Origin: Bacillota bacterium
Lineage (GTDB): Bacteria > Bacillota > Clostridia > Lachnospirales > Lachnospiraceae
Length of the DNA: 64,000 nt
Reading direction: 5' to 3'
Assembly (NCBI GenBank): GCA_023386815.1
Contig: JAEWIZ010000020.1
Coordinates: forward strand, 62,001-126,000
The notes beneath the pieces are model-generated. The model saw only the letters and a list, made by a program, of their open reading frames with translations. It ran no database searches and was not told where the DNA came from. Below, piece by piece: positions 35,721 to 45,276 of the stretch. Position numbers and translations under genes: made by a program. How positions within the stretch are numbered: the first letter of the stretch is position 1; every line of letters begins with the position of its first letter.

Positions 35721-36314
35721 CTAGCCTATATATCCAACGACTGGTATTGTCAGCTCATTCTTAGTACTATTCACCTTTTTCATGTTAGGAATGATAATCT
35801 GCCATAAACAGTAGCCGAAGACCTTTACTGCATCTTTTTTATATTTATAGTAGGTGCTCCTTGAGATATCTAGTTCATATAAGATATTCGTCTCCTTTAT
35901 CTTGTCCTTAGTAAGATAAGTTTTCTGTAAAACATTAAAATAGCTTTGACCAACAATAGGATAATCTTTTACCTTTAATATAGCAGTCACAATTAACTTA
36001 GCCATCATATGAGTTTCTTGGTTGGCTTCTAATTTTCCCTCTAATTTCCCCATATCCATCCTATAATCGAACTTATCCAGAATTTCAACTGCATAGGACA
36101 GATCTTCATTCATAGCTGCTTTACATTCCTCATCTAACTCTCTAATATTACTGTCAATTGTCCACAGTACATGTTTAAATCCATTTAACAACTGTTTTGC
36201 TTTCTGAAATTCCACATCAGAAATTCCTCCCGGAGCAGTCATATACTTTTCAACTACAGCCATGATTGGTTCATCTTCATCACCTACATTTACAAAATAA
36301 TTTGTTAATACCAT
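35721..36314 (-). CDS. ArpU-like phage/element transcription factor
   Basis: A 197-residue protein ending in LDISRSTYYKYKKDAVKVFGYCLW, the sigma-like HTH pattern seen in ArpU-type late regulators of phages and related elements. The rest is helical with no recognised catalytic motif. The ATG at 36314 has AGGAGG eight bases upstream; that site overlaps the stop of the small gene before it, so the two are coupled. The family call is by motif memory. Confidence 0.55.
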   Translation of the reverse strand: MVLTNYFVNVGDEDEPIMAVVEKYMTAPGGISDVEFQKAKQLLNGFKHVLWTIDSNIRELDEECKAAMNEDLSYAVEILDKFDYRMDMGKLEGKLEANQETHMMAKLIVTAILKVKDYPIVGQSYFNVLQKTYLTKDKIKETNILYELDISRSTYYKYKKDAVKVFGYCLWQIIIPNMKKVNSTKNELTIPVVGYIG

Positions 36315-36327
36315 ATTACGTAACCTC

Positions 36328-36587
36328 CTAGTCAAGTAACCTTCCCGTCATGATTGACTTAGCCAAATAATCCTCAATATTATCCTGCATAATCACTAAT
36401 TCTCTAATCTTCATAACCTCCAAAGGATAATGCGCCTTCTTTAAATCCAATGGGATGCTTTTTAAATCATTAAAAAATTAAACCTACTCTCCACACCGTC
36501 CTTCGTTTTTTCTTCCACAAACCACATATTGTTAACTTCATAATACAAGTATTTATCCTGTCCGCATATCTGGCAGGTATATCTCAT
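36328..36587 (-). pseudogene. small Zn-ribbon-like gene with a homopolymer frameshift
   Basis: An ATG at 36587 opens MRYTCQICGQDKYLYYEV and continues to RFNFLMI, then stops. In the next frame coding-like sequence continues as NDLKSIPLDLKK to the end at 36328 (IMTGRLLD, TAG). The switch falls in a run of six T's; one extra T would give an 86-residue protein with one CxxC. It is either a frameshifted pseudogene, a sequencing error, or slippage-prone expression. Confidence 0.5.
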
Positions 36588-36642
36588 TCTGACTCCGCCT
36601 ACCTTTAAATTGTATTATTATTTCTGAAGTTTATTAATTGTT

Positions 36643-36768
36643 AATCAGAACTTTTCGTGCAAAATCTATTGACGAATCAGAAGTTGCGATATATACTTAA
36701 TCAGAAGTTAACTTATGAATATGATTATATTAACCATTCAGAAGATTGTCAATACATAATCAGAAGTT
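36643..36768 (+). promoter_or_regulatory. XRE gene promoter with five operator copies
   Basis: Promoter TTGACG (36669-36674), exactly 17 bases, TATACT (36692-36697). The motif AATCAGAAGTT or close variants occurs at 36643, 36675, 36699, 36736 and 36758. The 36675 copy fills the spacer between -35 and -10, the classic position for repression. The downstream XRE gene probably represses itself here. Confidence 0.7.
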
Positions 36769-36799
36769 GTCAAATATTCCCTAGAAAGAAGGTATCTCT

Positions 36800-37246
36800 A
36801 TGACTTTTGGAGAAAAAGTGAAAGAAGCAAGAATATTAAAAAACCTATCACAGACTGAGCTCGCTGCAATTACCGGAATTTCAGAACGTTCTCTTTACAC
36901 ATATGAACAGTTAAACACCATTCCCAGAAAGAGTAATCTCAAAAAATTAGCTGATGCACTGAATGTTTCTATCTCATATTTAATCGATGAGGAAGAAATA
37001 GATACACAAAAAAATATGGATAAGGAAGAATTTATTGATCAGGTTAAGGACAAGTATGGATATAAAGGGGCGAAAGAAGCCCAAGATGTTTTAGAACGTG
37101 CCGGTGCATTGTTTGCAGGTGGCGATTTAGATGATGATGCCAAAGAAATATTTATGCAATCATTAATGCAGGTTTATATTTCATCAAAGAAGGAAGCATC
37201 AGAGAAATTTTCTAGAAAGAAAAAAACAAAACCACCGATTGACTAG
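36800..37246 (+). CDS. XRE-family repressor (ImmR-like)
   Basis: A 148-residue repressor. The N-terminal HTH (MTFGEKVKEARILKNLSQTELAAITGISERSLYTYEQ by residues 1-37, helices 2-3 around 16-32) binds DNA. The remaining C-terminal region (about 75-148) is acidic and probably for oligomerisation. It is followed within about 100 bases by an ImmA-type metalloprotease gene, the pairing known from ICEBs1 and phages, where the protease cleaves the repressor after DNA damage. AGAAGG precedes the start. Confidence 0.85.
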   Translation: MTFGEKVKEARILKNLSQTELAAITGISERSLYTYEQLNTIPRKSNLKKLADALNVSISYLIDEEEIDTQKNMDKEEFIDQVKDKYGYKGAKEAQDVLERAGALFAGGDLDDDAKEIFMQSLMQVYISSKKEASEKFSRKKKTKPPID

Positions 37247-37350
37247 TCCGTTTTATCGTACAGCTTATTTCGTATACTTCTTATGGGTTGAAAACAACCG
37301 TGCGTTTACGGCAAACCAAAAACAAGAATTTGTCAAAGGAAGTGAATCGA

Positions 37351-37905
37351 ATGGCGATTGATTTTATTGTAAATCAGGTAGAAGCTTTGGTAAAGAAGGC
37401 TCAAAGTCGAGATCCCTACATTATCTGCAATACCCTTAACTACAAACTTCACTATATGGACTTGAAGCAGCGTTTAAAGGCTTATTATTTTTATCAGTCA
37501 CGCATTAATAACATTATTATTGATGAAAATGTAATTGATATATTTCGCCCAATTCTGATAGCTCATGAATTAGGTCACGGTACATTACACAAAGAGATTG
37601 CAATGATGTCAGGCTTTCAAGAATTGGAAGTTTTAGAAAAACGTGCTGATAAACCATTGGAATATGAAGCCAATCTATTTGCTGCCGAGCTTTTACTTGA
37701 AGATGAAACGGTATTAAAACACTTAAATGAATATACATTTTTTGAGACTGCAAGTATGCTCAATTTACCCGCTGCTCTCTTAGATTATAAATTTGCGATA
37801 CTAAAGTCAAAAGGGTATAGGATTAATTCGATGCAGATTGCAAAATCCTGTTATCTCAAAGAGGATCTAGGAGCATATGGGGTTGATAATTACCATATTT
37901 TCTAA
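37351..37905 (+). CDS. ImmA/IrrE-family metallopeptidase
   Basis: A 184-residue zinc protease with the HELGH motif in LIAHELGHGTLH (residues about 77-88) and a downstream acidic residue region EYEANLFAAELLL typical of ImmA/IrrE. The ATG at 37351 has AAAGGAAGTG upstream; in-frame codons before it lie between the two genes. It is the likely anti-repressor partner of the XRE protein directly upstream. Confidence 0.88.
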   Translation: MAIDFIVNQVEALVKKAQSRDPYIICNTLNYKLHYMDLKQRLKAYYFYQSRINNIIIDENVIDIFRPILIAHELGHGTLHKEIAMMSGFQELEVLEKRADKPLEYEANLFAAELLLEDETVLKHLNEYTFFETASMLNLPAALLDYKFAILKSKGYRINSMQIAKSCYLKEDLGAYGVDNYHIF

Positions 37906-38131
37906 TACCGATACCATTTATGGGATGGCTGAAGACTAGACCAGGAGGATAGTGCTCTTCTGGTCATTTTCTCATTTCTGTAATAAAAAAGCTCCTCCAG
38001 CGGCATTTATCTAACAATTTAAGCTACAAAACATTTGGGGGACTTTTCTTTCTACCAGTCCAGCCCATAAATCTAGCTCATTGTTTCATTGAAAATGAAG
38101 TATTATAGCATAATGGGCGGTCGCCTGCTAA

Positions 38132-40020
38132 CTATCTGTCACGCTCTTTTGTTGCATCTAATTTCCTATTACGATAATAATTCATTACTCGATAGTCAAT
38201 CGCGTCCTTCATATGTTCAGCAAAGACATCCAAGCTAGATGCTTCTGTTAAATCCTCTGCCAAAGCAAGCAGTGCACCGTCTTTCTGCCCGAAGAAGTCT
38301 CCATGTGTTTTCAGCATGAAATGAATGGGGTTGTCCTTAGCCAGTTTAATATACCTTCTACTATCCCAACTTTCAAAATTATTTGTACTTTTATCCCTTA
38401 GCATATCCACTCTATTCGAACCTTTATGATAAAACTCATAGAAGCTCTGATAAACATCCTCTTCATTTACTTGCATCTTAACACTTCCATGATTATAAAA
38501 CGCAAGTATTAGTGGCATCTTATATGTCTTTGACATACTTGTGGTTTCAATCATGTTGATGAACTCTTTGCCCCGGCAGGAACATAATTGTTTTTCCTGT
38601 TCTGATAGGCAATCCATTTCTTCAAGGAAATCAAGGTATCTCAAAAACACATTGAATTTGCTCTTTGACCTCATACTATCATACAAGTCAGAATCCATTT
38701 GTATAAACAATTCCATTCTGGAGGGAATATGTCCTAACTCATCTTTTATCCGATCAAATTCGTATCTTATCCTCTCTTTGAAAGACACCTCCTGTTCTGC
38801 CTGCCTCTGAAAAATATCAATAATATGAAAGTCAAAATCCACATTGCATTCTTCTGGATATTCAAAATTAGTAATATTATATTTCTGTCCACTATTAGCT
38901 GCGGGATTCATATTACTTAAAAATGTCGGTATCAATTTTGCATTCTTATAATTTCCGATAAAATCAAGTACGTTTAGATACTCTTTTCCCTTATTTTTTC
39001 TAAGTCCTCGACCTAATTGTTGCAAAAATATCGTAGGAGACTGTGTTGGTCGCAAAAACATTACCATGTCAATATCTCTGATATCCAAGCCTTCATTGAA
39101 CATGTCTATCGAAAAAATAACTCGAATTCTTCCCTTTAATAATCCCTCTACAGCTTCTTTTCTTTCTGTGTTATATTCTCCTTGGTTTCCGCTGTATAAG
39201 GCAACCGCTGGTATTCCCACCTTACAAAATTCACTAGCCATATACTCCGCATGTTGTTTCGAAGAGCAGAAACCAAGCGCCTTTTTTGTGTTATACTTTT
39301 GATAATGTTTAATAATCAGTTCACTTCTTAAGTGAATCATCAACGCAGTTTCTAATTCTTTATCATTATATTTACCTTGAATAAACCGAATATTATCATA
39401 ATCAACTGTCTCATCATAAATTCCAAAGTAATGAAACGGAACTAGCCAGCCTTTATTAATTGCCTCTTTTAATCGCACTTCGTAAACAATATTATAGTCA
39501 CACAGCTCAAATACATTTTTAGAATCCAATCGTTCTTGTGTAGCAGTAAGACCTAGTAGAAATTTGGGCTTAAAGTAGTTCATGATATTTTTGTAATTTC
39601 CTGCTGCCGCATGATGAAACTCATCAATTACAATGTAATCAAAAGCATCCCGAGCAAAATACTTTTCGTTTAGATATTCTACTTTTCCAAGACTTTGAAC
39701 CAATGCAAATACAATCGCCCTATCTGTGTCTTTTTGATTCCCAGCAAAATAACCGTAATTATCTGAATGTCTGATGTTATAAAAGCTTTCAGCTGCTTGC
39801 CTTAGGATTTCTTCTCTGTGGGCAACAAACAAAATTCTCTCATACTGTTCCGAGTCAAAGACCGCAAGATAGGTTTTGCCTATTCCCGCTCGTGTCAAGG
39901 GTGTGACGAGTAAAAAATGATTTTTTCTTTGGAAAGCTGCAATGGCTTGCTGCTGTTCCTTTGGTATCCATTTCTGGATAGGTTACCTTATTTAATTGTC
40001 TCGATTCCAGGTAACCTGAA
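38132..40020 (-). pseudogene. broken DEAD/DEAH-box helicase (DUF3427-type restriction helicase)
   Basis: The longest frame (38132-39898, 588 residues) holds motif I as RAGIGKTYL (normally a Gly-rich GTGKT loop, here altered), DEFHH as the Walker B/DEAH box, TATQERLDS, and the helicase C-terminal part with QLGRGLRKN. It lacks a proper start. Upstream the correct family continuation, GYLESRQLNK then TYPE, is in one frame and WIPKEQQQAIAAFQ in another, showing a frameshift near 39985. The N-terminal nuclease domain expected for this family is gone. Confidence 0.7.
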
Positions 40021-40139
40021 ATCAAATACGGTAGCGGGGTGTGATTCCCGCTTTGCAATCGCCTGGTGGCTACACCGCTGTAATATTACAATGAATCTTA
40101 TCTAAGCTTATAACATATTTCCCACCTTAATTCTTAAAT

Positions 40140-41093
40140 TTACATCCTTCTTCCTGCTATTGAAAATCCTCCATTATAATATTGATAAACAGTATTATAT
40201 GGTCCAAGATTCTTGAAATCGATATCCTGATCAAAATAAACCGGTTTTCCTATCTCAAATTCTGGATTTCTATTCCATTCCTCAACATAATGTTTGTTAA
40301 TCACATATTTTATTATCTCTCCATTATCTACGAAATAATATCCAACTAATTGTTGTGGAAATATCGCATATTTCAACATTATTTCACTATGATGATTAGA
40401 AAACCATTTCAGACCATATTCTTCCAAAATGCAATTTACATATTCAGTTTTCTTATATGTGATTCCTTCTTCAATTTGGTTGACCCAACTGTCCATTATC
40501 ACATAATACCTGTTTCTTCCCTGGTATCCACCAAATCTTTTAGCTACTCGAAATCGTTCCAAGCCATAACTACATGATATACAGGGCGTAATTTTAGCAA
40601 ACTCTCTAACTCCCATTGTATGAAAAGCATATATCAACCATTCTTTTAAACATAATAGTTTTTCAAAATTTGTTTCACTTACAACACTATTAATTAACCG
40701 TTCTATTTTCTCATGAACATCCCCATCAACGTAAAGTACATGATACTTAAAAATCATTCTTTCCAAATACCTAGCATATTTGTGAATATAATCTATCATC
40801 ATTTCTTTGTTTACTACATTCGGATCACAGAACTCTCTTAGCGTATTAGTCTGACTGTCTAAAAAGGCATGCATACTTTTTTCGCCCCAATCAAACAAAA
40901 TTTCAGGATGAAAAACAATATCATTCAATGCTGTACTTCTGCCTTCTCCTCTTGCTAAGTTAATAATAGAGGGATTAACTATCGCATTATGTAGTTTTTG
41001 TTTCAAGAATTCATCGGTTAGATTGCGAATTTGTCCATCTGATGATTCAAATCTCGGTATATTATCTATCATTTCTGCTGGTGTCATCCACAT
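40140..41093 (-). CDS. uncharacterised partner of the AAA ATPase
   Basis: I do not recognise this 317-residue protein. It is mixed alpha/beta, with no signal peptide or membrane segment. Segments worth noting are CISCSYGLERFRVAKRFGG and the C-terminal GGFSIAGRRM. It follows the AAA ATPase gene by 32 bases on the same strand with a GGAGGGAA ribosome site, so it is almost certainly co-expressed and probably acts with it, perhaps as the effector or sensor of a defence pair. Confidence 0.7.
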   Translation of the reverse strand: MWMTPAEMIDNIPRFESSDGQIRNLTDEFLKQKLHNAIVNPSIINLARGEGRSTALNDIVFHPEILFDWGEKSMHAFLDSQTNTLREFCDPNVVNKEMMIDYIHKYARYLERMIFKYHVLYVDGDVHEKIERLINSVVSETNFEKLLCLKEWLIYAFHTMGVREFAKITPCISCSYGLERFRVAKRFGGYQGRNRYYVIMDSWVNQIEEGITYKKTEYVNCILEEYGLKWFSNHHSEIMLKYAIFPQQLVGYYFVDNGEIIKYVINKHYVEEWNRNPEFEIGKPVYFDQDIDFKNLGPYNTVYQYYNGGFSIAGRRM

Positions 41094-41125
41094 TATATTC
41101 CCTCCAATCTTTTTTATTATATTGT

Positions 41126-43633
41126 TTATTTAACCCTATTATCCTTGGTAAACTTTTCGTAATTTTGTATATATCCTTTTAATTCATCAATTGAAGGAAT
41201 ATCTTCATTCAAAGCCCTCGCTCTGTCGTGTACCCAAGAAGAACATTCTGACATACCCGTTTCTAATTCGGTGTACAACATTGTAGAAAAAGGCGCTTTT
41301 TTTAGCCTTTGTGTTTGAACACATGGATTATATCTTTGTATGGCATCATTTAGTAGAATTTCTTCAACTGCTCTCTCCCAGCTTTCCCTTAACAACTCAC
41401 ACCACTCTTTAGCTTTGTAGAAATATGCATCCGTATCTCCAGACTTTTCAATTGTCTCAATATCTTTTAATTCAGCATTTAGTTTCTTAATTCGATCTTT
41501 TACATTCATACCCTGCCATGGAATTGCATAAGCAATATTTCCCGGTACTCCTGCTACCTTTCGTATGGTTTCCTGTTCATATTGAACTTCTTGCTTGTCC
41601 GCAGTTGATTTCATTTCCATAAAAAATGTAATATCGTGCGTAAAAATTACAACTTGTCTTCTAGTCGATTCTTCTAATAATCGTTTTGCTATTGCATTTC
41701 TTCTTTTATGGTCTAGCGAACATACAGGATCATCCAATACAATGGCAATATTCTTTGAATCCATCTCAACCTCTGTTAAAAAGTTTGCCACAGCGATTGC
41801 TTTTTGCTCTCCTTCACTCAATATTTTCCCAGGGGCTAATCCCTTAATTGAAAGTTTCTTAAGCGTAGTTCCCTTGCTTCCTCGTTGTACAATTTGAGCA
41901 TCAAATTCAGCATTCAGTTTTTTACATTCACTGGCGAATGTCGTTAAATAATCATCTGTGACATATTTATCAAAAAGTTCCGTTTGCTTACTTGTTATTA
42001 ACCTTTGTTTAAACTTATTCTTTGTTGCCAAAGCCAACCATTTCATATTCTTTATATGTTGCTCAATAATTGGTATCAAATCGTTAAGTTTTTTTACATC
42101 TAAATAGTTCTTTTCCGTTCCATTTAAAGTGTCTATGTTTTTTTGTATTTCGCCATAGTTTAGCTTTTTTTCTTTTTCATCGATTGCTGTCATAGCCTGA
42201 TTTATTATTGAGACATCTATCTCTAATACAGGAATTTCTTTACTCTCTTCGGAACTCAAAACTTCACACACTGTTTTCTTTATCTTTTCTGCTTCAGAAA
42301 ACTGTTGTTTTATTTTCATAAATAATTCAGGTATGTTATTATTCAACCATTCTTCTTGTATACTTTCTTCTACAACAGCAACCAAATCCAATTCAGTGAT
42401 AGATTTTATTGACTCTGCAACCTTTTGTAACTGCATTTTATAATTTTGCTCAGAAAGGCTTTTTAAATAGTCCCAATACTTATCAACAATCTCTATTCCT
42501 TCTAAAGATTGCCCACATAAAGGACACTTATTATGCTCCTCAATGATGTCATAGTATTTCTTTGCTGCTGTTATAAAGGCTTTCCATTCTACAGATCCAA
42601 CCTGTTCAATATTATACTGTTTAAATTGGCTCATTCCCTCTATTTCTGCTAACGACTTTGTTTTAGCCAATTCATCTAGCATCAGTTTATATTCAACTAT
42701 AGATTGCTGGTTTATCTTGTTATTATATTTATTGGCTTTTTCTAAAATTTCACCCATCAACTTTTTGACTTGTGTGATCTTATTTACCTGTTCTTCAATG
42801 TTTAAAGAAACCAGTGCTGCCTTTTCCGTTTTTACCCTCTCATATTCTTCAGCATCCTCTTTTTTAATAAAATATTTTGCCTTCAATCCTGCAATATCTG
42901 TATCTTTTGATAACGAGTTTATATCATTCTCGACTATACTTCCAGAGGTGAAATACTTAATTATTGGATTTTCAACTGTTATTTTTTTACATTCTTCATC
43001 CAATCTATTCTGTATCATTGCACAAGCAGATAAAAATGTATCAAAAAATTGTAGTTCACTTGGGATAAAACTTATTTCTGATTCTTTCAACATATCATCT
43101 AATGCACTTTTTGAATCAAATGCCATTACTCTTCTAAATACATTATGATCTTTATCCTTAGGAAACTGCAATGGAATTTCTTGATCTTCACATTTAAACT
43201 TGAATTCTGCATGCACTTGATCTGGTTTTTCAACATATATATCGCCTAAAATATCTTTGTCACCTCTAGATATAAAAGCATTATTCAGCAATCTTGTATA
43301 TCCTGATTTTCCACTTCCATTCTCACCATAAACTAAGGTTAAACCAGATCCAATAATTAAGGCACACTCTGATTTTAATCTATTAACCCCTTTTATGTTA
43401 TTAACGCTCATCCAAGTAATATCATTTTTTTTTTCTTCCGCGTTTTGCTCAGAAAAATCAATTTTTTCAGCAACTAGTTTATCTGAATCTAAACCAACTT
43501 CCTTTTTAAAATCATCATATACAGAATCAAGAAATTCATCATTCAGACTTTTATTATCAATTATATTTTTTGCTATTTCTTGTTGCCAATATGGCAAACT
43601 CTTAACCCACTCAATTACATCATTATATATCAT
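41126..43633 (-). CDS. Rad50/RloC-like AAA ATPase with zinc-hook motif
   Basis: An 835-residue ABC-type ATPase. Walker A is GENGSGKS (residues 103-110). A long coiled coil is interrupted near residue 365 by CPLCGQSL, a CxxC zinc-hook-like apex. The signature LSEGEQKAIA is followed by Walker B IAIVLDDPVCSLD and a THDITFF histidine switch. This is the SMC/Rad50-like layout seen in RloC and other anti-phage ATPases; no separate nuclease domain is evident. It is the first gene of a two-gene cassette with the 317-residue protein. Confidence 0.82.
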   Translation of the reverse strand: MIYNDVIEWVKSLPYWQQEIAKNIIDNKSLNDEFLDSVYDDFKKEVGLDSDKLVAEKIDFSEQNAEEKKNDITWMSVNNIKGVNRLKSECALIIGSGLTLVYGENGSGKSGYTRLLNNAFISRGDKDILGDIYVEKPDQVHAEFKFKCEDQEIPLQFPKDKDHNVFRRVMAFDSKSALDDMLKESEISFIPSELQFFDTFLSACAMIQNRLDEECKKITVENPIIKYFTSGSIVENDINSLSKDTDIAGLKAKYFIKKEDAEEYERVKTEKAALVSLNIEEQVNKITQVKKLMGEILEKANKYNNKINQQSIVEYKLMLDELAKTKSLAEIEGMSQFKQYNIEQVGSVEWKAFITAAKKYYDIIEEHNKCPLCGQSLEGIEIVDKYWDYLKSLSEQNYKMQLQKVAESIKSITELDLVAVVEESIQEEWLNNNIPELFMKIKQQFSEAEKIKKTVCEVLSSEESKEIPVLEIDVSIINQAMTAIDEKEKKLNYGEIQKNIDTLNGTEKNYLDVKKLNDLIPIIEQHIKNMKWLALATKNKFKQRLITSKQTELFDKYVTDDYLTTFASECKKLNAEFDAQIVQRGSKGTTLKKLSIKGLAPGKILSEGEQKAIAVANFLTEVEMDSKNIAIVLDDPVCSLDHKRRNAIAKRLLEESTRRQVVIFTHDITFFMEMKSTADKQEVQYEQETIRKVAGVPGNIAYAIPWQGMNVKDRIKKLNAELKDIETIEKSGDTDAYFYKAKEWCELLRESWERAVEEILLNDAIQRYNPCVQTQRLKKAPFSTMLYTELETGMSECSSWVHDRARALNEDIPSIDELKGYIQNYEKFTKDNRVK

Positions 43634-43712
43634 CTCTCAATATATCCTCCCTCGTCGTAATACAATAAATTATACTACTCTTAGACATTAATATCCATTT
43701 ATTATTGTGAAT

Positions 43713-45275
43713 TTATGACATAAACTTCCACCTCACCTCCAACCTGTCCTCTCCAAACAAAACAATCTCCTCCACAAAAGTATCCACTAGCTCCTTAGTC
43801 AATTTCGTGAGCTGAATCCTGCCATCCAGCATCTCCAATCCTGCTGCCTCCGGCACATCCATATCCGTAATCTGTCTCACCGCGGCCTGCTGTTTTTCTA
43901 TATTATCCTGCATTTTCTCCATCATCTGCTCATACATTTTCTTCTGTTCCAAATAGGTGTCTTTATCTGTAACATCCGTTTTGTATGCTTCATAACTGGC
44001 ACGGAGATCCTGCTGCAATAACGTCATTGTTCGTTCCATATCAACCAGATCTTTTTCCGCCATAGCTAGTCGCTCTTTTTTCTTAGAACGTTGCACATCT
44101 ACCACAGATCTGGAATCCACCAGTACATCTGCATATTGCTGAAGCATACCAAAAATCACTTCTTCAATATCAGCATCCAGAATACTCATCCTACAGTCCC
44201 CACTGCTCTGGTCTAGATACTTCTTATTGCAATAGTACTTCGGGCGACCGCTGTAAGTATGCGCAAGAGTATGTCCACAATCGCCGCATTTCATCTTACC
44301 TACAAGACAATGCCTTGCATGACGTTGTCCATCGGTAAAGCACTTTGTATTTACTTTCCGAAGTTCTACAATTTTCAAAAAGTCCTTCTTTGATATAATA
44401 GGCGGATGGCAGTTTTCTACCCGTTTCCATTCCTCTTCTGGAAGAGTCACACATCTTCTGGCTCCAACTTCCTTACTCTCATAACGGTTATACACCAATG
44501 TCCCGGTGTACTGCTCATTATCTAGAATTCGCATGATAGCTACTGTATTCCAAAGTGGTTTTCTTTGTTTGTATCTGGCAAGCATCTGTTCATTTCCTTC
44601 CATTTCAGCAATATAAATTCCCGGTGACACGATACCATCATCATTCAGGTTTCTTGCAATCTTATACATGGAAATCCCTGCTTTGTACTCCTTAAAAATC
44701 TGCTTTACAATTTTAGATGCTACCTCATCAATTACCAACTGATGTTTATCTTCCGGACTTTTCACATATCCATATGGTGCATATGCTGCGACATAATTCC
44801 CATTGCTCCGAATGGTCTTTAGGGATGTTTTTACCTTCTCCGATAGATCTTCACTGTAAAAATCATAGAGCAATGTCTTAAAGGAAATATCAATTTCCCC
44901 AATACCGCCGATATGATTCTTACTGTCATAATTATCTTTCATAGAAATGAACCGAATCCCCATAAACGGAAATATCTGCTCAATATATTTCCCCTGAACG
45001 ATATGATCTCTTGAAAATCTGGAGAAATCCTTTACAATAACACAGGAAAACTGCTGCCTTTTAATTTGTTCCAACATATTCTGCACCTGGGGTCTTTCCA
45101 TGTTCTTGCCTGAATACCCATCATCGGTGAATTCTACGATATTCATTTTTCTAAGCTCGCTGTCCTTATTGATAAAAGAACGGATAAATTTACGCTGATT
45201 GCCAATGCTATTACTTTCATCAGCCATAAAATCATCTTCCTTTGATAATCTCATATAAATTGCTATCTGCTCCAT
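43713..45275 (-). CDS. large serine recombinase, third of trio 2
   Basis: A 520-residue large serine recombinase. The catalytic region has SNSIGNQRKF, DDGYSGKNMERPQVQ and KDFSRFSRDHI, followed by a zinc ribbon (CGDCGHTL and YYCNKKYLDQSSGDC) and a C-terminal coiled coil. The ATG at 45275 is used; it begins 1 base after the previous stop. It ends the trio and lies about 80 bases from the AAA ATPase gene, so one attachment site of this element is probably in that gap. Confidence 0.91.
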   Translation of the reverse strand: MEQIAIYMRLSKEDDFMADESNSIGNQRKFIRSFINKDSELRKMNIVEFTDDGYSGKNMERPQVQNMLEQIKRQQFSCVIVKDFSRFSRDHIVQGKYIEQIFPFMGIRFISMKDNYDSKNHIGGIGEIDISFKTLLYDFYSEDLSEKVKTSLKTIRSNGNYVAAYAPYGYVKSPEDKHQLVIDEVASKIVKQIFKEYKAGISMYKIARNLNDDGIVSPGIYIAEMEGNEQMLARYKQRKPLWNTVAIMRILDNEQYTGTLVYNRYESKEVGARRCVTLPEEEWKRVENCHPPIISKKDFLKIVELRKVNTKCFTDGQRHARHCLVGKMKCGDCGHTLAHTYSGRPKYYCNKKYLDQSSGDCRMSILDADIEEVIFGMLQQYADVLVDSRSVVDVQRSKKKERLAMAEKDLVDMERTMTLLQQDLRASYEAYKTDVTDKDTYLEQKKMYEQMMEKMQDNIEKQQAAVRQITDMDVPEAAGLEMLDGRIQLTKLTKELVDTFVEEIVLFGEDRLEVRWKFMS

Positions 45276-45276
45276 A

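Noticed and set aside
35616..35807. Plus-strand reading frame across the 11-base repeats
   Set aside because: The repeat unit is not a multiple of three and the frame has no family pattern or ribosome site; it antisenses the ArpU-like gene end.
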